Shown: positions 14,356 to 23,011 of the stretch, in pieces
How positions within the stretch are numbered: position 1 is the stretch's first letter
How the letters are laid out: each line of letters begins with the position of its first letter
NCBI GenBank assembly: GCA_963807425.1
Contig: CAWEBZ010000014.1
Span: 186,001 to 250,000, forward strand
Direction: 5' to 3'
Source of the DNA: VRUE01 sp963807425
GTDB taxonomy: Bacteria > Actinomycetota > Thermoleophilia > Solirubrobacterales > 70-9
DNA: 64,000 bases
Made by a program: the position numbers and the translations under genes
The notes under the pieces: model-generated
The model's input: only the letters and a program-made list of their open reading frames with translations
Told to the model about the DNA's origin: nothing
The model's database searches: none

Positions 14356-16137
14356 ATGGGGACGAGAAGCATGCGGGCATTTTGCTTGGCACTGGGCCTT
14401 GTATCGATCTATGCAGCGCCGGCGCAGGCCAGCCTCGGCTACGAGCTGGACGCAACCAAACCGTCGATCTCGCTGAGCGGTCAGAACCCGCATGGTGTGG
14501 CGATCGACCAGTCCAACCAGCGTATATATGTGACCCTTGCTACCGCCGACGAATCATCCCTGGCGCCGGGCCTGGTCCAACAGTTCGAGAGCACTGGGGA
14601 CCCGAGCGCCAATCCGACCTTCACCGCGGGAGGGGCGGATATCTTCACCGGCGTCGCGGTCAACCCGGTCACGCAGGGCGTTTACGCTTCCCAGTCGGCG
14701 ATCAAAACCCCGTTCGCGACCATCGGGGAAACGCGGATGAACACCTTCTCGTCCGGCGGTGTGTCGGGCGCGTCCTTCGCCCTCTCGAACGCCGTCGACG
14801 CCGGACCGCAGATCGCCGCCGATTCGACCGGCGCCGTCTACTTCCCCAACGACTCCACTAACACGGTGCAGGTGTTTAACTCAGCGGGAGTCCTGCAAGC
14901 CTCGATCGGATGCGGCGCCTGTCCGGGCGGGGCCTTCAGCTCGCCCGCCAGCGTCGCGATCGGTCCCGCCGACTCGGTTTACGTGGCCGACATCGGCACC
15001 GACCGGGTCGTCAAGTTCACTCGCTCGGGCGGCTCCTACATATACGACTCCGTGATCCAGAGCGGGAAAGGCGCCGTCGCGGTCGCGGTGGACCCCGCCA
15101 CCGGAGAGACCTTCGTGGGCGATCTGCCGACGGGGTCCAACTTCCACATCGTTGCCTATGACGCCGCCGGGGTGCAATTCGACGATTTCGGTCACGGCCT
15201 CTTTATCTCTCCTCCCTTTGGCCCGGCGAGCGCCGCGCAGATCGCGGTGAACTCGACCACCCACAAGCTCTACGTCACCGAAGGCGTGGTCGACACGATC
15301 CGGGTCTTCGACCGGGTCACGATCAGCGCGCCGACCGCCACCACCGACGTTCCATCCCCGGTGGGCCAGATCGGGGCGACTCTGAAAGCTACGGTCAATG
15401 CGAAAAAACATGCTGTGACCGACTGCGACTTCCAGTACACGGACGAAGCCGACTTCCTGGCCAACGGCTACACCAACGCCACGACGGCGCCCTGTTCGTC
15501 GAATCCGGCGGGATCGGCAGACACTGCCGTCAGCGCGACCGTCGCCGGCCTGGACCCAGCGACTGCCTACAGCTACCGGGTCCTCGCAACCAACAACGGC
15601 GGCTCGGTCGAAGGCAACGATCGAACCTTCACGACGCTGGCGGTCGTCCCGCCAGCCGTTACCACCGACGCGGCCTCCAGTCTCGGGGAAACCACAGCGA
15701 CCTTGGCCGGCAGGGTCAATCCCAAAGGCGGCGCTGTATCCGATTGTCACTTCGAATACGGCACCACCACCGCTTATGGGAAAAGCGGGCTCTGCACTAC
15801 CACCGTCGGTCCGGTCATGACCGAGGTGGCCCAGAAACGGAGCATCAAAGATCTCTCCCCGGCGACGACCTACCACTTCCGCCTCGTAGTCACCACCAAC
15901 GCCGGCACGGTGAATGGCGACGACGCCGAATTCACAACGCTGAGCGTTGCGCCTCCGCCCCCACCGCCTCCATCTGGCGGTGGTACTACGCCGCCAGTAG
16001 TGCAGCCGCCTGTCTCCCCGCCATCGCCGCCGACAACGCCGGCGAAACCGCTCAAATGCAAAAAAGGCTTCGTCAAGAAGCAGGTTCGCGGCAAGGCGAA
16101 GTGCGTGAAGAAGAAACGGCGCGCGAAACGCCGCTAG
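14356..16137 (+). CDS. Secreted NHL-repeat and Fn3-like protein with Cys/Lys tail
   Basis: 593 residues from the ATG behind AAGGGAGA. The signal peptide is MRAFCLALGLVSIYAAPAQA. Residues ~30-310 are NHL/SMP-30-like propeller repeats (NPHGVAIDQSNQRIYVT, SPASVAIGPADSVYVADIGT, AVAVAVDPATGETFVGD). Two Fn3-like modules follow, each with a TYxFRLVVTTNAGTVNGDD-type strand and a paired Cys. A Pro/Gly linker then precedes the tail LKCKKGFVKKQ...GKAKCVKKKRRAKRR. That tail shares the two-Cys basic pattern with the 4441 protein. It likely acts at the cell surface. It stands alone between opposed genes; no convincing promoter was found in the 144-bp leader. Confidence 0.85.
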   Translation: MGTRSMRAFCLALGLVSIYAAPAQASLGYELDATKPSISLSGQNPHGVAIDQSNQRIYVTLATADESSLAPGLVQQFESTGDPSANPTFTAGGADIFTGVAVNPVTQGVYASQSAIKTPFATIGETRMNTFSSGGVSGASFALSNAVDAGPQIAADSTGAVYFPNDSTNTVQVFNSAGVLQASIGCGACPGGAFSSPASVAIGPADSVYVADIGTDRVVKFTRSGGSYIYDSVIQSGKGAVAVAVDPATGETFVGDLPTGSNFHIVAYDAAGVQFDDFGHGLFISPPFGPASAAQIAVNSTTHKLYVTEGVVDTIRVFDRVTISAPTATTDVPSPVGQIGATLKATVNAKKHAVTDCDFQYTDEADFLANGYTNATTAPCSSNPAGSADTAVSATVAGLDPATAYSYRVLATNNGGSVEGNDRTFTTLAVVPPAVTTDAASSLGETTATLAGRVNPKGGAVSDCHFEYGTTTAYGKSGLCTTTVGPVMTEVAQKRSIKDLSPATTYHFRLVVTTNAGTVNGDDAEFTTLSVAPPPPPPPSGGGTTPPVVQPPVSPPSPPTTPAKPLKCKKGFVKKQVRGKAKCVKKKRRAKRR

Positions 16138-17177
16138 AGGCAATCCCGCAGGTCGGCGGCGGCTCGCTCCGGGGGATAGACGTTGATGTCGACCCCGGTG
16201 CCGAGCTCGAAGCCGGCCTTGATCGTGAGCCGAGGAGCGATGTCTACGTGCCAGTGGAAGGACTCTGCGTTGCGCGGGGCCGTGCGGACCCAGAGGTTCA
16301 GCTCGGGAGGGCGACCGAAGCGCTCGGTGAGGCTCCGCAGGGCGGTGCGGATCATCGAGGCGCCGACTCCGTCGTCCTCGAAGCTGGCCGACGCCTGACG
16401 CGGCACCACGCGCAGCTCGAAAGGAGAGCGGGAGGCCCAAGGGCAGATCAGCGCCGCCTCGTCGTCGATCGCGACGAGGCGCTCGCGACGGCGCACCTCC
16501 TCGACCAGGACGTCGCCGAGCAGGCTGCCGCCGGCGGTGCGTTCGCGGTAGGCGCCCGCCCGCTCGCGCTCTCGCGCCACCGCCGCGGGGACGAAGGGCA
16601 GGGCGTAGAGCTGCGCGTGCGTGTGCTCGAGCGAGGCGCCGGCCCCGCCTCCCTCGTTGACGATCAGCTGCACGTAGGAGGCATCGGAGTGGGCGCGCAT
16701 CCGCTCGCGCCAGGTCGCCACCGCGCCGGCGAAGCGCTCCTCGCCCAGCTCCGCCATCGCGGTCACGTGTTCGGGCGCGTTGACGATCACCTCGTGAGCG
16801 CCGAGCGCCGGCCGCGCGGCGAAGAGGTCGGGCTCGCCGGCGCGGCGCGACTCCAGCAGCGGGTCGCCGGCGCTGGCGAAAGCCCCCACCTCGCCGCTCG
16901 TCCCGTTGCTCCGCTCCGCGCCCTCGCTGCCCAGCGCGGGGTAGAGGTTCGGCACCACGCGGGTCGTCCAGCCCGGGGTGTCGGGGCCGCCGTCGGGCCG
17001 CGTCGCGTAGACCTCGGGCGGGGTGCGGTCCTCGCGCCCCTCGCAGAAGGGGCAGGAGTCCGGGCCCTTCGGCTCGCTCGCGGCCGGGCGGAACCCCTCG
17101 GGCCGATCGGCCCGGCCGGGCGCGAGGATCGCCCGCAGCCCGGTCAGCTGGTCGATGCGGATCTCGGGGGCGCTCAG
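16134..17177 (-). CDS. galT: Galactose-1-phosphate uridylyltransferase, non-canonical start
   Basis: Moves UMP between UDP-glucose and galactose-1-phosphate in the Leloir pathway. The conserved protein begins with PEIRIDQLTGLRAILAPGRA and the zinc site SCPFCEGRE, then TPPEVYA, TRVVPNLYPAL, the catalytic segment EHTHAQLYALPF and the late FHWHVDIAPR motif. The usual HPHxQ is HTHAQ here. The only ATG/GTG/TTG in frame is a GTG at 16958, which would remove the zinc site, so I extend to CTG 17177 (347 residues, the normal size), 4 bp after the slipin stop. An unusual start or an upstream sequence error are the options. The overlap with the 14356 gene is only 4 bp. Confidence 0.8.
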   Translation of the reverse strand: MSAPEIRIDQLTGLRAILAPGRADRPEGFRPAASEPKGPDSCPFCEGREDRTPPEVYATRPDGGPDTPGWTTRVVPNLYPALGSEGAERSNGTSGEVGAFASAGDPLLESRRAGEPDLFAARPALGAHEVIVNAPEHVTAMAELGEERFAGAVATWRERMRAHSDASYVQLIVNEGGGAGASLEHTHAQLYALPFVPAAVARERERAGAYRERTAGGSLLGDVLVEEVRRRERLVAIDDEAALICPWASRSPFELRVVPRQASASFEDDGVGASMIRTALRSLTERFGRPPELNLWVRTAPRNAESFHWHVDIAPRLTIKAGFELGTGVDINVYPPERAAADLRDCL

Positions 17178-17181
17178 GGCT

Positions 17182-18018
17182 CTAGACGCGGGAGGGGGGA
17201 AGGTCCTCGGCCTCGGGCGCCGGCGGCTCCGGAGGCGGGGGCGGCTTTGGCCGCTTCCTCTCGCTCGGCGCTCCGCCCAGGAACGGCTCGAGCACGTCCA
17301 TCGGCAGCGGGAAGACGATCGTCGTGTTCTGGTTGCTGCCGATCTCGAGCAGGGTCTGCAGGTAGCGCAGCTGCAGTGAGGCTGGGTTGGTGCTGATGAT
17401 GTCGGCGGCGTCGGTGAGCTTCTGCGCCGCCTGGTACTCGCCCTCGGAGTTGATGATCTTGGCTCGCCGCTCGCGCTCGGCCTCGGCCTGGCGCGCCATC
17501 GCCCGCTGCATCTGCTCGGGGATCTCGACGTCCTTGATCTCGACCGCGGTCACCTTCACGCCCCAGGGCTCGGTCGACTCGTCGATGATCTTCTGCAGCT
17601 CTTCGTTGAGCCGCTCGCGCTCGGAGAGCAGCTGATCCAGCTCCGCCTTGCCGAGCACCGAGCGCAGCGCCGTCTGCGCGATCTGCGAGGTGGCGAGGAG
17701 GAAGTTCTCGACCTCGACGATCGCCCGGTTGGGATCGACCACGCGGAAGTAGGCGACCGCGTTGACGCTGGAGGGGACGTTGTCGCGGGTGATCACCTCC
17801 TGCGGCGGGATGTTGAGCGTGATCGTGCGCAGGTCGACCCGCACCATGCGATCGATGAAGGGGATCAGCAGGATCAGGCCAGGGCCCTTGGTCGCGATTA
17901 GCCGGCCGAGGCGGAAGATCACGCCGCGCTCGTACTCGCGCAGGACCTTCACCGATGCGCCAACGGCGATCAGGGCGAATATCGCCAGGACGATCAGGAC
18001 ACCGGCAACAGCTGCCAT
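17182..18018 (-). CDS. Slipin / SPFH (band 7) membrane protein
   Basis: 278 residues. One N-terminal membrane segment (VAGVLIVLAIFALIAVGAS) is followed by the band-7 domain (EYERGVIFRLGRL, VDLRTITLNIPPQEVITRDN, ALRSVLGKAELDQLLSERER) and a charged helical region ending in a Pro/Glu-rich tail. Slipins form membrane microdomain scaffolds and work with NfeD partners. The upstream nfeD-like gene overlaps it by one base (TGATG-type junction), which fits the well-known slipin/NfeD operon. Confidence 0.92.
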   Translation of the reverse strand: MAAVAGVLIVLAIFALIAVGASVKVLREYERGVIFRLGRLIATKGPGLILLIPFIDRMVRVDLRTITLNIPPQEVITRDNVPSSVNAVAYFRVVDPNRAIVEVENFLLATSQIAQTALRSVLGKAELDQLLSERERLNEELQKIIDESTEPWGVKVTAVEIKDVEIPEQMQRAMARQAEAERERRAKIINSEGEYQAAQKLTDAADIISTNPASLQLRYLQTLLEIGSNQNTTIVFPLPMDVLEPFLGGAPSERKRPKPPPPPEPPAPEAEDLPPSRV

Positions 18019-18500
18019 CAGCTTGCTCCTTCCTCGGCTTGGCTGGGCGGCGCCTCCGGGCTCACCACGAGGGTGAGACCTTCGATCGCCTCGACCCTGA
18101 CTCTATCCCCCGGGCCAACCTGCCCATTGCCGCCGGACAGCCGCGCCCGCCAGAGCGCTCCCTCGATCCACACCTGGCCCTCCGGGTCAAGCGTGCTGCG
18201 CGCCTCTGCGAGCGAGCCGATCAGCTCCTCGGATCCGGTTCGCACTGGCTCGTCGCGGTGGGCCGCGATCACCTTGCGGGTGACGAAGAAGACGGTGATG
18301 AAGGAGAGCACCCCGAGCGCGATCAGGCCGGGGCCGACGTACTCGGCGGCAGTGGCGTCGGAGTCGGCGGTGAGAGCGAGCACGCCGGCGCCGACCAGGC
18401 CGAGAGCTCCGATCGCCGCCAGCACGCCGCCAGTCGGCAGCAGCAGCTCCGCGAGGAGCAGCGCGATCCCGATCAGGGCGACGATTACGAAAGCGTCCAT
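18018..18500 (-). CDS. NfeD-like membrane protein, slipin partner
   Basis: 160 residues. Three hydrophobic segments come first (FVIVALIGIALLLAELLLPT, GVLAAIGALGLVGAGVLALT, VGPGLIALGVLSFITVFFVT), then a soluble OB-fold domain (GQVWIEGALWRARLSGGNGQ, GDRVRVEAIEGLTLVV). This is the short NfeD form without the ClpP-like protease domain. It is translationally coupled to the slipin and probably helps place it in the membrane. Confidence 0.9.
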   Translation of the reverse strand: MDAFVIVALIGIALLLAELLLPTGGVLAAIGALGLVGAGVLALTADSDATAAEYVGPGLIALGVLSFITVFFVTRKVIAAHRDEPVRTGSEELIGSLAEARSTLDPEGQVWIEGALWRARLSGGNGQVGPGDRVRVEAIEGLTLVVSPEAPPSQAEEGAS

Positions 18501-18507
18501 GGCTCGA

Positions 18508-19098
18508 TTATCCGCTCTCGGGGGCTTCGCCGAGTGCGTAGCGCTCGATGTCGGTGCGCAGCTCGGCGTGCTCTGTGTAGGGCTTCTGCTGGAGGAAGAT
18601 CAGCTCTCCCTCACGGTCGTAGAAGGCGGTGACGGGAAGGCCGCTTCCCCCGAGGTCGTTGGCGATCTCCTCGCCGGGGTCGCTGTAGCTGGGGTAGGGG
18701 ACCGGCTCCTCGCTGAGGAAGGTCTCTGCCGCGTCGTCGTTGTCCTGGCTGTCGACGCCGAGGAAGGCGACCCGTTTGCCGTACTTGGCCGAGAGGTCCT
18801 GCAAGGCCGGGAACTCGAAGCGGCAGGGGCCGCACCAGGAGGCCCAGACGTTGACCACGACCGGGTAGCCGCGGAGCTCGGCGATTTGCTTTTCGTAGGC
18901 GTCGGCTCCGCCGGGCAAGAGCTCGTTCGCCTGCTTGTATAGAGCTGCCAGGGGGGCGGGAGAGCCGGCTAGGGCCTTCGCGTAGTCGGGGTGTCTGCCG
19001 TCGGAGTTGCTCTCAGTGGAGCCGCAGCCGGCGGCGATGAGGGCGGCCATTGCAGCCAAGGCGAGGGCGATTGCCAGGTGTCGTCCCGGTTTCGTCAA
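18508..19098 (-). CDS. TlpA-like thioredoxin-fold lipoprotein
   Basis: The signal segment ALALAAMAALIAAGC ends in a lipobox Cys, so the mature protein is lipid-anchored outside the membrane. The thioredoxin domain follows with VVVNVWASWCGPCRFEFPAL (active CGPC), VAFLGVDSQDNDDAAETF and the cis-Pro loop GLPVTAFYD. Such proteins reduce extracytoplasmic disulfides, for example apocytochrome c; the window also has ccmABCD 10 kb away. No ATG precedes the signal segment. I place the start at TTG 19098, but TTG 19167 is possible, which would put the palindrome at 19110 inside the gene. Confidence 0.82.
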   Translation of the reverse strand: MTKPGRHLAIALALAAMAALIAAGCGSTESNSDGRHPDYAKALAGSPAPLAALYKQANELLPGGADAYEKQIAELRGYPVVVNVWASWCGPCRFEFPALQDLSAKYGKRVAFLGVDSQDNDDAAETFLSEEPVPYPSYSDPGEEIANDLGGSGLPVTAFYDREGELIFLQQKPYTEHAELRTDIERYALGEAPESG

Positions 19099-19109
19099 TT
19101 CCTTGATTA

Positions 19110-19121
19110 CAATACGTATTG
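19110..19121. promoter_or_regulatory. Perfect 12-bp palindrome upstream of the TlpA-like gene
   Basis: CAATACGTATTG is perfectly palindromic and AT-rich in a GC-rich setting. It sits 12 bp before the preferred start of the TlpA-like gene and in the gap with the divergent helicase gene, so it could be an operator. If the upstream TTG start is used it would lie inside the gene. Confidence 0.35.
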
Positions 19122-19245
19122 TTCGGTCCGCTTCGATGTGGATCGCTGAGAGCGCTGGGGAGACCAAAAGCGAACCCCGGCATCCTCGTCTAAGTGCCCT
19201 CGCCTCACGTTCTGCGTTCCGGCGGGGACAAACCCGAAAGCCTTC

Positions 19246-21801
19246 ATGGCCAAGACCAGCGAAGTTGCCGCGCGGGCGGCAGTTCCTTCAAGCGCCGACA
19301 TAGAGCGGGCGGCGAAGTTCGCCCGCGAGCCCTTCCTGCTCGACGGCGAGGGTCCTGAGGCGCTGGCCGTCGGCACGGCACGGCGGCGCGCGCTCGACGC
19401 TGCCCTGAAGGAGCTGGACGAGGGACTCGAAGATCCTTCGATCAAGTGGCGCCAGGACTTCTCGCTGCTGCTCGGGCTGGAGCGCCTTCTCGCCGAGGAG
19501 CCGCCGAAGCTGCGCGACGGCGCCGAGCTGAACCCGCACCAGGTCGACGCGCTCTCGGGAACGCTGACCGAGTTGATGGCCGAGCAGCAGACGGCCGCCG
19601 CGGACGACGCGCTGGCCAACGGCAAGAACGGTGGCGGTCCCGCCGCTGCCGAGGCCGAGGTGAAGGAGACCGCGCCGCCCGCCGGGGACGACTCGGAAGA
19701 GGACGCCGAGGCCAACGGCGATGCCGAGCTCGAGCCCGAGGAGCTGGCTCCCGACGAGGAGCCCCAGGACTGGGAGGAGCCCGCAGCCGACGAGGAGGAG
19801 GAGGTCGTCGAGGAGGCGCCGGAGGACCCCGGCGCCGAGCGGCGCTTCTGGTTCGAGCACGCGACCGGCGCCGGCAAGACCGTGGCGGCGGTCGGTTTCA
19901 TCGACGCCTCCAGCACCGGCGGAGTGCTGATCCTCACCCACCGTCGCAACCTGGTCGACCAGTTCATCGGCGAGATCTCCGATCGCGGGTACAAGGAGCG
20001 GCTGCGACCGCCGCTGATGGACGGCCGCGACGACCCCGATGGGCCGGTGACGGTCGAGACCTACCAGTGGTTCGTCCGCAACCACAAGAAAATCTCCGAC
20101 GCCTACTCGATCGTGATCTGCGACGAGGCGCACACGGCGCTGGGCGAGAAGACGAGTGCCTGCATCCGTGCCTGGGTCGGTCCCGTCTTCATCGGCATGA
20201 CCGCGACCGGGGCGCTGATCGCCCGCCACGTCGCCGACCTCTTCCCGACCCAGACCTCGCGCTTCGACCTCGCCCAGGCGGCACGGCGCGGCGTGATCTC
20301 GCCGCTGCGCTGCATGCGCATCCCGCCCGGGCCGGGGGTGCGGACGATCGCCAAGGTGCCGCTGCGCAAAGGCGAGGTCGACCAGGACTTCGACCAGGAG
20401 GAGCTGGCCGCGCTGCTCGACCAGGAGCCCTTCAACGTCGCGATCGCCGACCTCTACAAGACCCGCTTCAACAAAATGCCCGGTGTCCTCTACACCGCTG
20501 GGGTGCAGCACGCGAAGAACGTCGCCAAAGCGCTGCAGAACGCGGGCATAGTCGCCCGCGCCGTCTCCGGCGAGACGCCGAAGCGCGAACTGGCCGAGAT
20601 CCTCGCCGCCTTCGAGCGCGGCGAGGTCGACGTGCTCTGCAACGCGATGCTGCTGGCCGAGGGCTGGAACTCGCCGCGGGCGACGATCTGCATGCACCTG
20701 GCGCCGACCGCCTCGCGCCGCGTCTACCAGCAGCGGGTCGGCCGCGTGACCCGTCGCGCGCCCGGCAAGGAGGCCGGTCTGGTGCTCGACTTCGTCCATC
20801 CGGCGACGACCCACGACGAGACGATCGTCACCCTGCACAGCCTGCTCGACCGCGATGTCTACCGCGGCGGCGCGATCGTGGTCGGGCCGGTGCGGCGGGC
20901 GCGGGGGCGGCGGATCCGGGTCGAGCGGCGGATCGTCCCCGTCTCCGACAACGAGGAGCGCCGCATGCAGGTGCTCGAACGCGAGCTCTGGCGGATCGCG
21001 GTCGAGAACCTCGACTACCCCGAGCAGCACGCCTGGGCGGCACTGGCCGGAGCGCGAGTCAACCCGCAGGGCTGGCGCCGGGCGCGGGCGATCTTGCAGG
21101 GCTCCGGCTCGAAAGAACTGAAGCGGCGCTTCCTGCTCACCTGCGTGCAGCGCAACCGCAACTCGCAGCTGAAACTGAAAGCGCTGGCTGAGATCGCCGA
21201 CCTCGGCGACGCCGATGCCTTCGACGACGCGATCGACATCGTCGGCAACTGGAGCCGCGAGGACAAGCGGGCCGGGACGAAGACACTGCTGCAGGCGCTG
21301 GTCGACAAGCGGATCGGCCGCCGCGACCAGGCGCAGGCGTGGGTCTGGCGGCTCGCTTCCTACACCCGTGAGCTGCACGAAGAGTACGCCGTGCAGCGCT
21401 GGCCGGAGACGAAGCGGCTGCTCGGCCTGCTGGTCAATTCCTCCGGGCGGGCGCACGGGCGCAATGCGCGCCGGTTGGTTCACGCCGCCCGTAAACAGGA
21501 CCGCCGCCTGGCGGTGGCGCTGCTCGCCGGCGCCGTCTCTCACACCCCAGAGGGGGAAGAGGTGCTGCGCGGGGCGCGGATGCGAATGGCCCGCAAGCCC
21601 TCGGCGATCGCCCGCGAGCTGCTGCGCAACTTCCCCAAGGGCGGCAAGCGCCGCAAGCGCTCCAACAAGAAGCGTCAGGCCGGCAAAGGCAAAGACTCAA
21701 AGGCGAAGACGGACCTCACCAGCACCGAGGCTGAGACGGTCGCCACTGGCGGCGATGACGGCGAGGTTGCCGCGGTCGTCGATGCCGTCAGCGACTCCTG
21801 A
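19246..21801 (+). CDS. DEAH-box superfamily 2 helicase
   Basis: 851 residues. The N-terminal ~120 residues are helical. A strongly acidic linker (Asp/Glu-rich, about 145-195) separates them from the helicase core. The core has Walker A ATGAGKT (Lys211), DEAH at 293-296 and motif III MTAT. The second RecA-like domain carries GVLYTAGVQHAKNVAKAL, LLAEGWNSPRA and the motif VI-type QQRVGRVTRRAPGKE. The C-terminal ~300 residues are helical and Arg/Lys-rich and have no name that I can give. The core matches the RAD25/UvrB-like branch of SF2, so a DNA repair or nucleic acid remodelling role is likely. Its last 105 bp overlap the convergent birA gene. Confidence 0.85.
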   Translation: MAKTSEVAARAAVPSSADIERAAKFAREPFLLDGEGPEALAVGTARRRALDAALKELDEGLEDPSIKWRQDFSLLLGLERLLAEEPPKLRDGAELNPHQVDALSGTLTELMAEQQTAAADDALANGKNGGGPAAAEAEVKETAPPAGDDSEEDAEANGDAELEPEELAPDEEPQDWEEPAADEEEEVVEEAPEDPGAERRFWFEHATGAGKTVAAVGFIDASSTGGVLILTHRRNLVDQFIGEISDRGYKERLRPPLMDGRDDPDGPVTVETYQWFVRNHKKISDAYSIVICDEAHTALGEKTSACIRAWVGPVFIGMTATGALIARHVADLFPTQTSRFDLAQAARRGVISPLRCMRIPPGPGVRTIAKVPLRKGEVDQDFDQEELAALLDQEPFNVAIADLYKTRFNKMPGVLYTAGVQHAKNVAKALQNAGIVARAVSGETPKRELAEILAAFERGEVDVLCNAMLLAEGWNSPRATICMHLAPTASRRVYQQRVGRVTRRAPGKEAGLVLDFVHPATTHDETIVTLHSLLDRDVYRGGAIVVGPVRRARGRRIRVERRIVPVSDNEERRMQVLERELWRIAVENLDYPEQHAWAALAGARVNPQGWRRARAILQGSGSKELKRRFLLTCVQRNRNSQLKLKALAEIADLGDADAFDDAIDIVGNWSREDKRAGTKTLLQALVDKRIGRRDQAQAWVWRLASYTRELHEEYAVQRWPETKRLLGLLVNSSGRAHGRNARRLVHAARKQDRRLAVALLAGAVSHTPEGEEVLRGARMRMARKPSAIARELLRNFPKGGKRRKRSNKKRQAGKGKDSKAKTDLTSTEAETVATGGDDGEVAAVVDAVSDS

Positions 21802-22395
21802 GCCGTCGTCCCAGGCGATCTCGCGACCGCGCAGGGCGTCGCGCCGGCGCCACTCGCTGAGGATCGTCTCCTCATCCTCTTCGCTCCAGCGGGCGAGTTG
21901 GGTGTCGAGTGCTCTACGGGCCTGTTCCGGCAAGACCCCGGCACCAAGCGAGGTCGCGGGGTGGCGCAGGTCGGAGGGAAATTCGTGCGGCTCGATCGCC
22001 AGGTTGAGCCCGACGCCGATCACTGCCCAGCCGTCCTGTGGCTTGGCCTCGATCAGCACCCCGGCGAGCTTGCGCTCGCCGAGCCAAACGTCGTTCGGCC
22101 ACTTGACGGCGCACTCGATCTCGCCGCGCAGCTGCTCGGCCGCCGCGCAGACCGCGAGCGGGACGGCGATCGGCAGCAGCAGGTGGCGCTCATCTAGCGG
22201 GCGGAGGATCGCCGAGTAGAGCAGTGCCTTGCCTTCCGGCGCGGTCCAGACCCTGCCCTGGCGTCCGCGCCCTTCGCTCTGCTCGGCGGCTGTGACCACG
22301 GTGCCGCCGGGGGCGCCGGACTCGGCCAGCTCGCGGGCGCGGGTGTTGGTCGAGTCGGTGACGCGGAAGTGGCGGTGTGGCGCACCGAAACTCAT
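21697..22395 (-). CDS. birA: Biotin--[acetyl-CoA-carboxylase] ligase
   Basis: 232 residues, a catalytic-type BirA without the N-terminal repressor domain. Attaches biotin to carboxyl-carrier proteins through biotinyl-AMP. Key motifs are TDSTNTRARELAESGAP, the biotin/ATP loop EQSEGRGRQGRVW, KWPNDVWLGERKLAGVLIEA and GVGLNLAIEP, and the C-terminal domain ends RLSLGAGEVRLRL. It overlaps the PadR gene upstream by 4 bp, so the two share a transcript. The 3' end overlaps the helicase gene on the other strand. Confidence 0.92.
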   Translation of the reverse strand: MSFGAPHRHFRVTDSTNTRARELAESGAPGGTVVTAAEQSEGRGRQGRVWTAPEGKALLYSAILRPLDERHLLLPIAVPLAVCAAAEQLRGEIECAVKWPNDVWLGERKLAGVLIEAKPQDGWAVIGVGLNLAIEPHEFPSDLRHPATSLGAGVLPEQARRALDTQLARWSEEDEETILSEWRRRDALRGREIAWDDGSGVADGIDDRGNLAVIAASGDRLSLGAGEVRLRL

Positions 22396-22931
22396 CGTTT
22401 CGTCAGCTCCGCCTCGACCTCGGCCAGCCATTTCTCCACAAATGCGTAGGTGTCGACGCGCAGGCGCCCGACCAGGGCCGGAAAGTGAGTGCCGGACTGC
22501 TCCAGGGCTTCGGCCAGGGGAAGGATCTCCTCGCGGGTTTCCGTGCTGCCCTCGCGGGCGCGCTCGCGCAGGCGGCGCACAAGGGAGATCTGGTCCTCGC
22601 GCGGCAGGCTGTCGGCGAAGAAGAGCCGCAGGATGCCCTCGTCGCGAAACTGGGCTTCGGCTTCGCGCGGCGAGCCCAGCCAGGCAATCAAGGCCGCCTC
22701 GCCCTCGTCGGTGAGCTCGTAGGCGAAGCGCTCCCTGCCTCCATCCGGGTCCGGCTGCCTGGACAGCAGGCCCGCCTGCTCGAGCCGCGCCAGCTCGGGG
22801 TAGACCTGGGCCAGCGAGGTCGGCCAGAAATAGCGGGTCGAGATGTCGGCGGCCTTCTTGATCGCATAGCCCGAGCGGGCACCGAGCCGGACCATGCCGA
22901 GCATCAGGAAGCTGGCCGGCTTCAGCTTCAT
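22392..22931 (-). CDS. PadR family transcriptional regulator
   Basis: 179 residues from the ATG at 22931, which opens at the canonical MKLKPASFLMLGMVRLGARS. The winged helix spans residues 1-90 (SGYAIKKAADISTRYFWPTS, LAQVYPELARLEQAGLLSRQ, FAYELTDEGEAALIAWL), and a Vir-type dimerisation helix region follows. PadR proteins are usually repressors that respond to phenolics or other small hydrophobic compounds. The divergent neighbour is a P450 gene, and a palindrome covers its start, so that P450 is the likely target. It is co-transcribed with birA. Confidence 0.9.
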   Translation of the reverse strand: MKLKPASFLMLGMVRLGARSGYAIKKAADISTRYFWPTSLAQVYPELARLEQAGLLSRQPDPDGGRERFAYELTDEGEAALIAWLGSPREAEAQFRDEGILRLFFADSLPREDQISLVRRLRERAREGSTETREEILPLAEALEQSGTHFPALVGRLRVDTYAFVEKWLAEVEAELTKR

Positions 22932-22992
22932 CGGCGCCCAAAGGGTCGCCGAGACCGATCCCACGAGACCTCTTGCCGAGGGAATACGTATC

Positions 22993-23011
22993 TGTCTTGA
23001 TGCATCAGACA
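22993..23011. promoter_or_regulatory. Palindromic operator between padR and the P450 gene
   Basis: A perfect 10-bp palindrome TGATGCATCA (22998-23007) is flanked by TGTC on the left and GACA on the right, so the dyad extends to 18-19 bp with one extra T. The right edge is the first base of the P450 ATG. Size and position suit a PadR dimer controlling both directions. Confidence 0.55.

Noticed and set aside
16134..16958. GTG 16958 as the galT start
   Set aside because: It would remove the CPFC zinc site and about 73 conserved residues that are present in frame.
19288..21543. A 751-codon open frame on the minus strand opposite the helicase gene
   Set aside because: It is the antisense shadow of a high-GC gene. 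The plus-strand frame has all helicase motifs; the minus frame has no recognisable motif and a composition typical of such shadows. The same applies to the long frames opposite cobA-hemD, hemA, the repeat protein and the phosphoesterase.
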